The notes: a model not told the origin generated them from the letters alone. A DNA stretch of 34,696 nucleotides from Firmicutes bacterium UBA3572 (GCA_002375985.1 DFNH01000022.1:1-34696), one strand, 5' to 3'; positions 16,180-25,895 are shown, numbered from the stretch's first letter. Numbers and translations are program-made.

Positions 16180-16317
16180 TCTTTATCTTTTCGATGAGGG
16201 CAGCGACTGCCGTTTTTACGAAAAGCGCGGGTATTACTTCCTGTCCGTTGAGGGGAACACGGGGTCTACTTCGCCGTTTGGGCGGCTCTTCCGGTCGGGA
16301 TGGTGCCCTTCCCGTGA
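16142..16317 (+). pseudogene. Fossil N-terminus of glycogen branching enzyme (glgB)
   Basis: The frame from 16142 reads LLTGDDLYLFDEGSDCRFYE, which matches the N-terminal LYLFNEGTHxRLYEKLGAH motif of GlgB. After a frameshift near 16250 the next frame reads GVYFAVWAALPVG and stops; this matches the following GlgB segment GVxFAVWAPNA. So about 55 codons of the family's 630-750 remain, in the right order but in two frames. The remnant overlaps the last 38 nt of malQ and ends 22 nt before treZ. It suggests a branching enzyme gene once stood here and was deleted. Motif recognition is from memory of the family. Confidence 0.6.
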
Positions 16318-16339
16318 TGTGGGGCAGTGAGGGCGAGGG

Positions 16340-18193
16340 ATGAGCACGATGGAGTTGAATCTGGGGGCCACTTACCTGGGAGACGGTCGGTGTGCTTTCA
16401 ACGTGTGGGCGCCGCGGGCCGAATCGGTGGCCGTGCATCTGGTTGCCTCGCGGGAGCAAATAGTGCCCCTGGTGCGCCGGGAACGGGGTTACCACTCCGG
16501 GGTGGCTGCGGGGGTCGAACCCGGCAGTCTGTACCTATACCGGCTGGACGGACGGGATGGCAGGCCCGATCCCGCATCCCGCGCCCAGCCCCACGGTGTG
16601 CACGGCCCGTCGCAGGTGGTGGATGCCCTCACCTTTGCCTGGTCGGACCACCGTTGGTTCGGTCCGGACCGGCAGGCGCTGGTTTTATACGAACTGCACG
16701 TGGGCACGTTTACCGAAACGGGCACTTTTGAAGCGGTCATCCCGCACCTGGAGGAGCTTCGGGAACTGGGCGTCACGGCCATCGAGTTGATGCCCGTTGC
16801 CCAGTTTCCGGGTGATCGTAACTGGGGCTATGACGGGGTTTACCCTTTTGCGGTCCAGAATTCCTACGGCGGTCCGGAGGGTTTGCGGCGCCTGGTGGAT
16901 GCCTGTCACGGACACAGAATGGCCGTGATCCTGGATGTGGTCTACAACCATTTGGGTCCGGAGGGCAATTATTTCGGTGAATTCGCGCCTTACTTCACCG
17001 ATCGCTACCTCACTCCGTGGGGCGCGGCGCTCAATTTTGACGGACCGGACAGCGACGAGGTGCGGCGTTTCTTCATTGAAAACGCGCTGTACTGGATGAC
17101 CGACTTTCATATCGACGGCTTTCGGCTGGACGCCGTCCACGCCATCGTTGACCAGGCGGCGCTGCCCTTTCTGGACGAACTGACCGCTACGGTGCACCGG
17201 CACGCGGAACGCCTGGGCCGGCGGGTCCTGGTGATCGCCGAAAGTGACCTGAACGACGCCAGGGTGATCAGGCCGCGGGCGGTGGGCGGCTACGGCCTGG
17301 ATGCCCAGTGGGCCGACGATTTTCACCACGCCCTACACGTTTTGCTGACCGGGGAACGGGACGGGTATTACCGTGATTTCGGGAAGCTCTCACAACTGGC
17401 CCGGGCTTTCCGTGAAGGGTTTGTTTTTACCGGCCAGTACTCGGCGTACCGCCGCCGTCGCCACGGCAGCCCGACGTACCAGTGTTCCGGCGAGCAGTTT
17501 ATCGTCTTTGCCCAAAACCACGATCAGGTGGGCAATCGGGCCCGGGGTGAAAGGCTGAGCACGCTCACCTCCTATGCCGGGCTGAAACTGGCGGCTTGTG
17601 CGGTGATGTTTTCACCCTTCACGCCCCTCCTGTTTATGGGTGAGGAATACGGCGAGACCGCTCCTTTCCAGTATTTCACCAGCCATTCCGATCCGGAACT
17701 GGTGGCGACGGTGCGGAAAGGACGCCGGGAAGAATTCGCGGATTTCGGGTGGGAGGCGGAGGTTCCAGATCCACAGGACGAGGTGACCTTTCACCGTTGC
17801 AAGCTCCAGCGCGAATTGCGCCGGCAGGGGCGGCACCGGGCGCTTGAGGAACTCTACCGCGAGTTGATCCGTCTGCGTCGGGAATTGCCGGCTTTGGCTG
17901 TAATGGATCGGGAAAACCTCGAGGCGGACGTTTACGAACGAGAAAAGCTGCTGCTGGTGCGATGCGGCAGCGGCGCTGAAGAGACCTGGCTGGTGTTCTT
18001 TTTCGGCACTGCCGGGTTGACCATTACCCTGCCTCTGCCGCAGGGGCGCTGGCGGAAATTGCTGGACACGGCTGAGAGCCGGTGGCTGGGTGAGGGGAGC
18101 ACGGTGCCGGCGGAGATAGCATCCGCCGGGGAGGTCCAGGTGACCCTCAATCCCGAGAGTTGCATTCTGCTAGCACGGACGAAGGAGGCGTAA
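16340..18193 (+). CDS. treZ: Malto-oligosyltrehalose trehalohydrolase (GH13)
   Basis: Releases free trehalose from maltooligosyl-trehalose, the second step of the TreY-TreZ pathway. The 617-residue protein has an N-terminal beta-sandwich (CAFNVWAPRAESVAVHLV) and a GH13 barrel: LVLYELHVGTFTETGTFEA is characteristic of TreZ; FRLDAVHAI carries the nucleophile (about D264), IAESDLND the acid/base (about E301) and NHDQVGN the third acid (about D395). The spacing of these three agrees with the Sulfolobus enzyme. The C-terminal domain ends in LNPESCILLAR. An ATG at 16349 is a possible alternative start. The GH57 gene begins 4 nt after the stop. Confidence 0.93.
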   Translation: MSTMELNLGATYLGDGRCAFNVWAPRAESVAVHLVASREQIVPLVRRERGYHSGVAAGVEPGSLYLYRLDGRDGRPDPASRAQPHGVHGPSQVVDALTFAWSDHRWFGPDRQALVLYELHVGTFTETGTFEAVIPHLEELRELGVTAIELMPVAQFPGDRNWGYDGVYPFAVQNSYGGPEGLRRLVDACHGHRMAVILDVVYNHLGPEGNYFGEFAPYFTDRYLTPWGAALNFDGPDSDEVRRFFIENALYWMTDFHIDGFRLDAVHAIVDQAALPFLDELTATVHRHAERLGRRVLVIAESDLNDARVIRPRAVGGYGLDAQWADDFHHALHVLLTGERDGYYRDFGKLSQLARAFREGFVFTGQYSAYRRRRHGSPTYQCSGEQFIVFAQNHDQVGNRARGERLSTLTSYAGLKLAACAVMFSPFTPLLFMGEEYGETAPFQYFTSHSDPELVATVRKGRREEFADFGWEAEVPDPQDEVTFHRCKLQRELRRQGRHRALEELYRELIRLRRELPALAVMDRENLEADVYEREKLLLVRCGSGAEETWLVFFFGTAGLTITLPLPQGRWRKLLDTAESRWLGEGSTVPAEIASAGEVQVTLNPESCILLARTKEA

Positions 18194-18197
18194 CCGG

Positions 18198-20630
18198 GTG
18201 AAGCGCTATATCTGCATTCATGGCCACTTCTACCAGCCACCGCGGGAAAACCCGTGGCTGGAAGACATCGAATTCCAGGAGTCCGCTTATCCGTACCATG
18301 ATTGGAACGAGCGGATCACCGCCGAGTGCTATGAGCCGAATACCGCCTCTCGCATTCTGGACGGTGAGGGGCGGATCGAGAGAATCGTGAACAATTACAC
18401 CCGGATCAGCTTTGATTTTGGCCCTACCTTGCTTTCTTGGATGGAGGCCAAGGCGCCGGAGGTGTACTGCGCCATAATTCAGGCCGACCAGGAAAGCCAG
18501 CGGCGTTTTTCCGGGCACGGTTCGGCTATGGCCCTGGTGTACAGCCACATGATCATGCCCCTGGCCAACCGGCGTGACAAGCATACCCAAGTGATCTGGG
18601 GAATTCGGGACTTTGAATACCGTTTCGGGCGGCGACCCGAGGGAATGTTTTTGCCGGAAACGGCGGTAGACCTGGAAACGCTGGCGGTTTTGGCAGAGCA
18701 CGGCATCCGTTTCACCCTCCTGGCACCGCACCAGGCCCGGCGGGTACGCCGGCTGGGGACCGACCAGTGGCAGGAGGTGCAGACCAGGGGTGTGGATCCC
18801 ACCATGCCGTACCGGCTGTATCTGCCCGGTTCCGATCGGTACATTGACCTCTTTTTCTACGATGGTTCCGTCTCGCAGGCGGTCGCTTTCGAAGGGCTGC
18901 TTGCGAATGGCGAGTTTTTGGTTCAGCGGTTAGAGGGCCGTTTTGACCGCGACCGAAACCGGCCTCAGCTGGTGCACATTGCCACTGACGGGGAGACTTA
19001 CGGACACCACCACCGGCATGGTGACATGGCCCTGGCTTACGCGCTGCACCGTATCGAGGCCCACAGCCGGGCTCGGATCACCAACTACGGTGAGTACCTT
19101 GCGCTGCACCCGCCTACGCACGCGGTAGAAATCGTCGAGAACACGGCCTGGAGCTGTGCCCACGGGGTGGAGCGGTGGCGAAGTGACTGCGGCTGCAACT
19201 CTGGCCGGTACCCGGGGTGGCATCAGGGTTGGCGGGCACCGTTGCGGGAGGCCTTCGACTGGCTCCGGGACACGCTGGCTCCCCGGTACGAAGAGCAGGC
19301 CGGGCGTTTCTTCAAGGAACCGTGGGCAGCGCGGGACGGTTACATCGCGGTGATTTTGGATCGGTCGCCGGAAAACGTAGCGCAGTTTTTAAAAGCCGAG
19401 GCCGGAAGAAGACTTGAGCCAGAGGAAGCGGTCACGGCGCTTAAGCTACTGGAGATGCAGCGGCACGCCATGCTGATGTACACAAGTTGCGGCTGGTTTT
19501 TCGACGACATTTCGGGCCTCGAGACTACGCAGGTGCTTCGGTATGCGGGCCGGGTCATCCAGTTGGCGGAGGAACTGTTTGCCGCGAGAATAGAAACACC
19601 GTTCCTGGAGCGGCTGGCCGAGGCCAAAAGCAATATTCCGGCGCACCGGGACGGCGCGCACGTTTACGAGAAGTACGTCAAGCCGGCCATGGTAGACCTG
19701 GCGAAGGTGGGTGCCCACTACGCCATTACTTCACTGTTTGACAAGTACCAAGACCGGTCGCGCATTTATTGTTATACCGTGCACCAGGAGGACCGTCTGG
19801 ACATGGTTTCGGGTAAGACCAAACTGGCGGTGGGGAGGGCGCGGTTTACATCCAGGATCACGCGGGAGTCGGAGACCCTCAGCTACGGAGCGCTCTATTT
19901 TGGCGGTCACCACTTAAACGCCGGTGTCCGGGTGTATCGCGGCGAGGAAGCCTATCAGGAAATGGTGCGGGGCGTTACGGAAACGTTTGACCGTGGGGAT
20001 CTGCCCGAGGTAATCCGGTTGCTGGATCGTTACTTTTCCGGTATGACCTATTCTCTCAAACAGCTTTTCCGGGATAAGCAGCGGGAAGTCGTGGGGTTGA
20101 TTCTGGATGAAGCGCTCGCCGAGGTGGAGTCCGACTGTCACCGGTTCTACGAACGGCACGTTTCCCTGATGCGGCTTCTGAAACAGTTGGGCTTTTCCCG
20201 GCCGAAAACCCTGCATACCGCCGCCGAGTTCGTGATTAACATCCGCCTCCGAGGTGCCTTTCTGGATGAGAAGCCTGATCTGGAGCGCATCGCCGCCCTG
20301 CTGCGCGAGGCCGAAACACTGGACGTCAAGCTCCACGCCGGCGAGCTGAGCTACGCCCTGGAGCGGACCGTCGAAAGGATGGCGCGGCAGCTTGCGGACA
20401 AACCTGGTAATCTTGGGCTGCTCCAAAACCTGGAAGCGGTAATCGACCTGACCCACACCTTGCCGTTCGAAGTGGACCTTTGGAAGGTGCAGAACATTTA
20501 CTACAAGCTGCTCAATACGGTTTATCCCATGCTCCGGGGCGATGCAGCGCACGGGGATGAAGACAGCCGGCGATGGGTGGAAAGGTTCGAGGTCCTGGGC
20601 GAAAAACTGCGCATGCGGAGGGGCACCTGA
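18198..20630 (+). CDS. GH57 family glycoside hydrolase with DUF3536 domain
   Basis: An 810-residue cytoplasmic protein. Residues 1-320 are a GH57 barrel: YICIHGHFYQPPRENPWLED is the family opening, GMFLPETAVDLETLAVL holds a conserved Glu, and HIATDGETYGHHHRHGD is the second catalytic region. The remainder contains the DUF3536 region typical of this subgroup (FDRGDLPEVIRLLDRYFSGM and the long helical C-terminus). Activity of DUF3536 GH57 proteins is unproven; GH57 contains alpha-amylases, debranching and branching enzymes and 4-alpha-glucanotransferases. Placed between treZ and treY it probably acts on the same alpha-glucan, for example as debranching or branching activity. Start is GTG with GGAGG about 9 nt upstream; the stop is 1 nt before the treY ATG. 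Confidence 0.85.
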   Translation: MKRYICIHGHFYQPPRENPWLEDIEFQESAYPYHDWNERITAECYEPNTASRILDGEGRIERIVNNYTRISFDFGPTLLSWMEAKAPEVYCAIIQADQESQRRFSGHGSAMALVYSHMIMPLANRRDKHTQVIWGIRDFEYRFGRRPEGMFLPETAVDLETLAVLAEHGIRFTLLAPHQARRVRRLGTDQWQEVQTRGVDPTMPYRLYLPGSDRYIDLFFYDGSVSQAVAFEGLLANGEFLVQRLEGRFDRDRNRPQLVHIATDGETYGHHHRHGDMALAYALHRIEAHSRARITNYGEYLALHPPTHAVEIVENTAWSCAHGVERWRSDCGCNSGRYPGWHQGWRAPLREAFDWLRDTLAPRYEEQAGRFFKEPWAARDGYIAVILDRSPENVAQFLKAEAGRRLEPEEAVTALKLLEMQRHAMLMYTSCGWFFDDISGLETTQVLRYAGRVIQLAEELFAARIETPFLERLAEAKSNIPAHRDGAHVYEKYVKPAMVDLAKVGAHYAITSLFDKYQDRSRIYCYTVHQEDRLDMVSGKTKLAVGRARFTSRITRESETLSYGALYFGGHHLNAGVRVYRGEEAYQEMVRGVTETFDRGDLPEVIRLLDRYFSGMTYSLKQLFRDKQREVVGLILDEALAEVESDCHRFYERHVSLMRLLKQLGFSRPKTLHTAAEFVINIRLRGAFLDEKPDLERIAALLREAETLDVKLHAGELSYALERTVERMARQLADKPGNLGLLQNLEAVIDLTHTLPFEVDLWKVQNIYYKLLNTVYPMLRGDAAHGDEDSRRWVERFEVLGEKLRMRRGT

Positions 20631-20631
20631 G

Positions 20632-23523
20632 ATGAAACCCCCGGGACGAATTCCAGCGGCTACCTACCGGTTGCAGTTCAACGCCGCTTTTCGTCTGGAT
20701 AATGCCCGGCAACTGGTGCCCTACCTGGAAGCGCTGGGCGTCACCGACCTTTATGCCTCGCCCTTGCTCCAAGCCAGGCGCCGGAGCTCACACGGATATG
20801 ACGTCACCGATCCAACCCGCATCAACCCGGCGCTGGGGGGTGAAGACGGGATTGCCGCCCTGGCCGATGCGCTGCGACAACGCGAGATGGGGCTTGTACT
20901 GGACATCGTGCCCAACCACATGGCCGCCAGCACGGAGAACCCCTGGTGGCGGGATGTTCTGTGGCACGGTCCGGACTCGCCGTACGCGGGTTACTTCGAC
21001 ATCGACTGGCGGCCGCCCAGGCCGGGATTGGCGGGCAAAGTGCTGCTCCCGATTCTGGGCGACCGGTACGGCCGGGTACTGGAGAACCGGGAACTGGCCT
21101 TAGCGCTGTCCGACAATGGTTTTGTAATTCGCTACTACGACCAGGAACTGCCGGTCGGCCCGCACTGCTACGGCAAGATCTTGGGGCACCGGCTGGAGGC
21201 CTTGGCCGCTGTTCTCGGGCCGGAACACCCGGTGGTGCCCCAATTGGTGGAACTGGCCAACACGGCCGCCCGCCTTCCGGTGCGGCCGACGCCGGCGTTC
21301 CGGCGGGTGATTGCCAAGCTTGCGCATCTGTACACAGAGTATCCGGAGGCCAAGGCGTTCATCGACGAGAACCTGCAGATCTTCAACGGGGAAGAAGGTG
21401 AAGCGGCCGCCCTTGATCGGCTAGATCGGTTACTGAACGAACAGGCTTACCGGCTTTCCTTTTGGCGGACGGCGAACCAGGAACTCAACTACCGGCGTTT
21501 CTTCAACATCAGCGATTTGGTCTCGATCAGGGTGGAGAACGAAGAGGTTTTCAACGCTACCCACGGCCTGATCCTGGAGATGGCCCGGGCGGGCCAAATC
21601 ACCGGATTGCGTGTTGATCATATTGACGGGCTGCACGATCCGCACGGATACCTGGAAAAGCTCCAGGAACACCTTTCCGGGCCGGACGGGAGTTTTTACG
21701 TGGTGGTGGAAAAAATTCTGGGCGAAGATGAGGAACTGCCCGATTGGCCGTGCTGTGGGACCACAGGCTACGATTTTCTCAACCTCGTGAACGGGCTGTT
21801 TGTGAACCGGCGGGCGGAAGAGGAACTGGACGCCGTTTACTCCGAACTAGACGGGGCCAAAACCGATTTTACCGCGTTGGTGGAGTCTCGGAAGCGGCGG
21901 ATGGCACGGGTGTTTTTCCCCGGGGAAATGAACGGTTTGGCGCGGATGCTGGGACGGCTGGCGGAAGGAGACCGCCACGGTCGCGACCTGACCATCAACG
22001 AACTGGAGGGGGCTTTGGTGGAAGTCACCGTGCACCTGCCCGTGTACCGGACCTACACCCGCGGTTTCCGGGTGGCCGGACGCGACCGGGGCTATATTGA
22101 GGCGGCCGTGTGCGCCGCCAAGAAGCGAGAACCCGATCTGGACCCGGCCCTGGAGTTTTTGCGGCGGGTCCTGCTGCTGGACTTCCCGGACGGTCTGGGC
22201 CCGGAGGAGAAAGAAGCTTGGCTTTTCTTCGTAATGCGCTGGCAGCAGTACAGCGGGCCGATTATGGCCAAAGGGTTTGAGGATACCGCTCTCTACGTAT
22301 ACAACCGCTTGGTGTCCCTGAACGAGGTGGGCGGCGAACCCCAGCCCCTGGGGGTAGGCGTGGCCGAGTTTCACCAGCGCCTGCGGGCGCGGCGCGAACG
22401 GTGGCCTCACACCTTGAACGCCACGTCCACGCACGACAACAAACGCAGTGAGGACGTGCGGGCCCGGATCAACGTACTCTCGGAGATCCCGAAACTGTGG
22501 GCCGGGCGGCTGGACCAGTGGCGCCGCTGGAACCAGCCGCGAAAGCCGGTGGTGCGCGGGCAGCCCGTACCCGATGAAAACACCGAACACCTGCTTTACC
22601 AGACGCTGGTGGGCGCCTGGCCCCTGCGGGCTGAGGAAGTGCCCGACTTTCGGGAGCGGTTGCAGGATTACATGATCAAGGCGGCCCGGGAAGCCAAGAT
22701 CCACACCAGCTGGCGGAACATCGACCGTGAGTACGAGAACGGTTTGGTAGACTTTATCGGTAGGATTCTAGAATCCGGGCCCGAAAACCATTTTCTACCG
22801 GACTTTCTGCGGTTTCAGCGGACAATTGCCCACTACGGGGCGATCAATTCTCTGGCCCAGGTGTTACTGAAAGCGGCTGCGCCGGGGGTGCCCGACTTCT
22901 ACCAGGGAACGGAGCTATGGGACTTCAGCCTTGTCGATCCGGACAACCGACGTCCGGTGGACTTCGGGCTACGGGCGGCGTTGCTGGACGACCTCCGACA
23001 GCGGGAGGCTAAAGACCGGTCGGCCTTGCTGCGGCAGCTGCTGACCGCCTGGGATGACGGGCGGATCAAGCTTTACCTGACTTACAAGGCCTTGAACCAC
23101 CGCCGTGCCCACCGGGAGCTGTTCGCTTTCGGGGAGTATATTCCCCTTAAAGTCAGCGGGCACGCGAAAGAGAACGTTTGCGCCTTCGCCCGGCGCCTGG
23201 GCCAAACCTGGTCGGTGGCGGTGGTGCCCCGGTTGTTGGTTCGCCTCCTGGATGCCATGCGGCAGACACCGGGAAAGACTGCTGGTGTCGAACTGCTGCC
23301 GGCTGGTTTCCCGCTGGGCGAAGCGGTTTGGGGAAACAGCAGCCTGTTCCTGCCCGCAGAGGCCCCGGACCAATGGCTAAATATCCTCAGCGGTGACCAG
23401 GTGCGGGCCGGTGCCGGGCTGGCTGCCGTGGATCAAGCCCATCCGTCCCGAAAGGCCCTTTCACTGGCCGCGGTGTTCAAGCGTTTTCTGGTGGCGTTGT
23501 TGACGAACAGGCCGCAAGGCTGA
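20632..23523 (+). CDS. treY: Malto-oligosyltrehalose synthase (GH13)
   Basis: Turns the reducing-end maltose unit of a maltodextrin into trehalose by transglycosylation inside the chain. The protein is about 963 residues; TreY ranges from 720 in archaea to over 900 in bacteria. It begins PPGRIPAATYRLQFNAAF, the TreY signature, then YASPLLQARRRSSHGYDVTD. GLRVDHIDGLHDP holds the nucleophile (about D329), YVVVEKILGEDE the acid/base (about E360) and STHDNKRSEDVRAR the third acid (about D602); PGVPDFYQGTELWDFSLVDP is also typical. The ATG at 20632 is chosen: GGAGGGG precedes it by about 10 nt, and the GH57 stop ends one base earlier. A longer in-frame opening (20542) would overlap the GH57 gene by 90 nt. 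Confidence 0.93.
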   Translation: MKPPGRIPAATYRLQFNAAFRLDNARQLVPYLEALGVTDLYASPLLQARRRSSHGYDVTDPTRINPALGGEDGIAALADALRQREMGLVLDIVPNHMAASTENPWWRDVLWHGPDSPYAGYFDIDWRPPRPGLAGKVLLPILGDRYGRVLENRELALALSDNGFVIRYYDQELPVGPHCYGKILGHRLEALAAVLGPEHPVVPQLVELANTAARLPVRPTPAFRRVIAKLAHLYTEYPEAKAFIDENLQIFNGEEGEAAALDRLDRLLNEQAYRLSFWRTANQELNYRRFFNISDLVSIRVENEEVFNATHGLILEMARAGQITGLRVDHIDGLHDPHGYLEKLQEHLSGPDGSFYVVVEKILGEDEELPDWPCCGTTGYDFLNLVNGLFVNRRAEEELDAVYSELDGAKTDFTALVESRKRRMARVFFPGEMNGLARMLGRLAEGDRHGRDLTINELEGALVEVTVHLPVYRTYTRGFRVAGRDRGYIEAAVCAAKKREPDLDPALEFLRRVLLLDFPDGLGPEEKEAWLFFVMRWQQYSGPIMAKGFEDTALYVYNRLVSLNEVGGEPQPLGVGVAEFHQRLRARRERWPHTLNATSTHDNKRSEDVRARINVLSEIPKLWAGRLDQWRRWNQPRKPVVRGQPVPDENTEHLLYQTLVGAWPLRAEEVPDFRERLQDYMIKAAREAKIHTSWRNIDREYENGLVDFIGRILESGPENHFLPDFLRFQRTIAHYGAINSLAQVLLKAAAPGVPDFYQGTELWDFSLVDPDNRRPVDFGLRAALLDDLRQREAKDRSALLRQLLTAWDDGRIKLYLTYKALNHRRAHRELFAFGEYIPLKVSGHAKENVCAFARRLGQTWSVAVVPRLLVRLLDAMRQTPGKTAGVELLPAGFPLGEAVWGNSSLFLPAEAPDQWLNILSGDQVRAGAGLAAVDQAHPSRKALSLAAVFKRFLVALLTNRPQG

Positions 23524-23607
23524 CGGAGTTGTGGGACCCTTCCGGGGGAAAATGATACGCGTACAGAACACTGCCGAGGGCTGTTGAAACCGACGCTGCC
23601 GTCAAAA

Positions 23608-23636
23608 TTGACAGTGGATGGTTGGTCAGTTATACT
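23608..23636 (+). promoter_or_regulatory. SigA-type promoter of the aarF-marR unit
   Basis: TTGACA (23608-23613), 17-bp spacer, TATACT (23631-23636). Transcription would start about 70 nt before the aarF start codon. No terminator with a U run was found between treY and this promoter. Confidence 0.85.
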
Positions 23637-23712
23637 GAACATCACACATCACAACAATCTTATCCGATTTCCGGGACGGCTTTATTATGGTTCGGAAGGG
23701 CGGTAAGCAAGA

Positions 23713-25392
23713 TTGGGATGGAAAGAGATTCTGCACAAGGAATCGCCCAGCCCCGCGTATCGGTCACTGGCGGGTCTTGTACGGTCCAAGGATATCGCGG
23801 GCATTATCATTAAATACGGGTTACGTGATTTCGTGGACCGCTGCCGCATCCCGGATTTGGGCCTCGCCCACCGGATCACCGGGATCGAGAAGGGTTTGCC
23901 GGTCTACGCCCGCATACGGATGGTGCTGGAAGAACTCGGGCCTACTTTCATCAAGTTCGGTCAGTTAGCGAGCATGCGTCCCGACTTGGTACCCCCGGAA
24001 CTCCTGTCCGAACTCGAAAAACTGCAGGATTCGGTGCCCCCCGAACCCTTTGCCGATGTAGAACAAAAGCTGGAGGCCGAACTCGGTCCGCTGGAAGCCA
24101 TTTTCAAGGAGTTTGATACGGAACCCGTGGCGGCGGCCTCTCTTTCGCAGGTGCACCGGGCGGTGTTGCGGGACACCGGCGAAGTGGTGGCCGTCAAGGT
24201 GCGGCGGCCGAAAGTCTTCACCACCGTTCAAGCCGACCTGAACGTTCTGGCTTGCTTGGCGAGCCGGCTTCATGACCGTTATCCTGAGTTGCAGGTGTAC
24301 AACCTACCCGCGTTGGTCGAAGAGCTGCGGTACAGCATCAACAACGAACTGGACTTCTTGAAGGAAGCGGCCAACATCAAGGTTTTCCGCGCGGCTATCG
24401 ATGAAAACTCCCTGGTTACAGCCCCCAAAGTATACGATGCTTACACCACCCGCAAGGTACTGACCATGGGATTCGTGGAGGGAGTGCGGGTTTCTAAGAT
24501 TGACCTTGGTCGGGAGCAACGGCGGAAACTGGCGGAGGCCGGGCTTGAAGTGCAAATCAACCAGATTCTCCGGCAGGGTTTTTTCCACGCCGACCCCCAC
24601 GCCGGAAACGTGTTGATCACGCCGGAAGGCCGGATTTGTCTTTTGGACTGGGGTATGGTCGGACGGCTAACACATACCATGCGCCGGGACATCATCGACC
24701 TGCTGTTGGCCATACTAGACCGTGACGAAGAAAGAGTTACCGCTACGGCAAGGCGCGCTTTCGATGTTGAAGAGGTTGGAAACCCGCTACCCTTGCAGCG
24801 GGATATCCGAGAACTCCTGGACACCTTTTTTGCTACCGACCGCCGCCACCGCAGCGTGGGGCACCTGCTGATCGATTTTCTGGCCGTTTTTCAAAAGCAC
24901 AGGGTGGCCATACCGGCGCAGTACGCCTTTATGTCCAAGGCGTTATTCACCATGGAAGGCTTGGGTCAGCAGATTTATCCGGAGCTGGACATTCCGGCGT
25001 CCGTTAAGCCGCATTTACAACGGTTGGTCACGGAACGCACTCACCCCGCGGAGGTTGCCCGGAGAATCCGCAACCAAGGTGCCGCTGCGGCCCGGTTGGT
25101 GGAGAACCTGCCCGAGAGAGCCGACCGAATCTTTCGTCGCCTGGAAAAAGGTGAGATAGCGGTCCGGTTCGAGGGCACGCAAAAGTTGGAAGAGGCGCTG
25201 GTTAAGTCCTCCAACCGCCTGACCACCGGGATCATACTGGGCTCGATGATTTTGGGGTCATCGGTGATGACCACCGCCGCGATACCGCCGTTGCTCTTCG
25301 GCCATTCCGCCTTGGGCATGGCCGGTTTCGCCTTTTCAGGAATCCTGGGCTTACGCCTGCTGCTGGACATCAGAAGGGAGCGAAGACGCTGA
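23713..25392 (+). CDS. ABC1/UbiB family atypical kinase (AarF-like)
   Basis: A protein-kinase-like ATPase, 559 residues, anchored by two hydrophobic helices at the C-terminus (LTTGIILGSMILGSSVMTTA and the helix after it). Family signs: FIKFGQLASMRPDLVP (KxGQ motif that blocks the active site), VAVKVRRP (ATP-binding Lys), FHADPHAGNVLITPEG (catalytic loop) and ICLLDWGMVG (the DFG-like metal site). In aerobes the family supports ubiquinone synthesis; in an anaerobic Firmicute the role is unknown and may concern other isoprenoid lipids or membranes. Start is TTG at 23713 behind GGGCGG; evidence for this start is moderate. The marR gene follows after 20 nt. Confidence 0.88.
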   Translation: MGWKEILHKESPSPAYRSLAGLVRSKDIAGIIIKYGLRDFVDRCRIPDLGLAHRITGIEKGLPVYARIRMVLEELGPTFIKFGQLASMRPDLVPPELLSELEKLQDSVPPEPFADVEQKLEAELGPLEAIFKEFDTEPVAAASLSQVHRAVLRDTGEVVAVKVRRPKVFTTVQADLNVLACLASRLHDRYPELQVYNLPALVEELRYSINNELDFLKEAANIKVFRAAIDENSLVTAPKVYDAYTTRKVLTMGFVEGVRVSKIDLGREQRRKLAEAGLEVQINQILRQGFFHADPHAGNVLITPEGRICLLDWGMVGRLTHTMRRDIIDLLLAILDRDEERVTATARRAFDVEEVGNPLPLQRDIRELLDTFFATDRRHRSVGHLLIDFLAVFQKHRVAIPAQYAFMSKALFTMEGLGQQIYPELDIPASVKPHLQRLVTERTHPAEVARRIRNQGAAAARLVENLPERADRIFRRLEKGEIAVRFEGTQKLEEALVKSSNRLTTGIILGSMILGSSVMTTAAIPPLLFGHSALGMAGFAFSGILGLRLLLDIRRERRR

Positions 25393-25412
25393 ACGACATC
25401 GGGGGGAAAAGG

Positions 25413-25892
25413 ATGGTGCTGGGAAAAGGACAGCCAAACGGGACGGCGCAGGGGGATCTTGGTCTTTTCGAACTTCCGGATCGTCTCGGTGGCCAGATCG
25501 GCTTTGTTCTCAACAAGGTTGCACGTCAGCTGCACGCCATGTTCACGGAAAGTCTTGAGCCGTTGGGAATTAAACCCCAGCACTATGCCGTGCTGGTGCT
25601 GCTGGACGCGTCTAGCCCTCTGTCCCAACAGGCCATAGGGCAGAGGCTGTACATTGACCGAACCACCATGGTCCACATTGTTGACGACCTGGAGAAACGC
25701 GGCTTGGCGGTCCGGGCCAAAAATACCGCCGACCGGCGTAAGCACGCCGTTAGCATCACCGAACCGGCCCGAAAGGTAGTGGCCGAAGCCGGCCGTATGG
25801 CGGACAGCGTGCAGGAACAGTACCTGGCGCCGCTATCCCAGAACGAACGTCGTCAATTGCTCCAACTGCTCAAGCGGTTATTACGACCGTAA
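25413..25892 (+). CDS. MarR-family transcriptional regulator
   Basis: A 159-residue winged-helix DNA-binding protein, expected to dimerise and repress its own region until a small ligand binds. The MarR core is seen as LGFVLNKVARQLHAMFTESL-like helix 1, then IKPQHYAVLVLLDASSPLSQ, QRLYIDRTTMVHIVDDLEKR (recognition helix) and the wing RAKNTADRRKHAVSIT. GGGGGG lies about 8 nt before the ATG. It shares a transcript with the ABC1 kinase gene and may control the promoter at 23608; no clear palindromic operator was found there. Ligand unknown. A hairpin follows the stop. Confidence 0.88.
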   Translation: MVLGKGQPNGTAQGDLGLFELPDRLGGQIGFVLNKVARQLHAMFTESLEPLGIKPQHYAVLVLLDASSPLSQQAIGQRLYIDRTTMVHIVDDLEKRGLAVRAKNTADRRKHAVSITEPARKVVAEAGRMADSVQEQYLAPLSQNERRQLLQLLKRLLRP

Positions 25893-25895
25893 ACC

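Noticed and set aside
21847..22704. Long minus-strand open frame opposite treY
   Set aside because: Antisense shadow of a gene with all catalytic motifs; no ribosome site and no family features.
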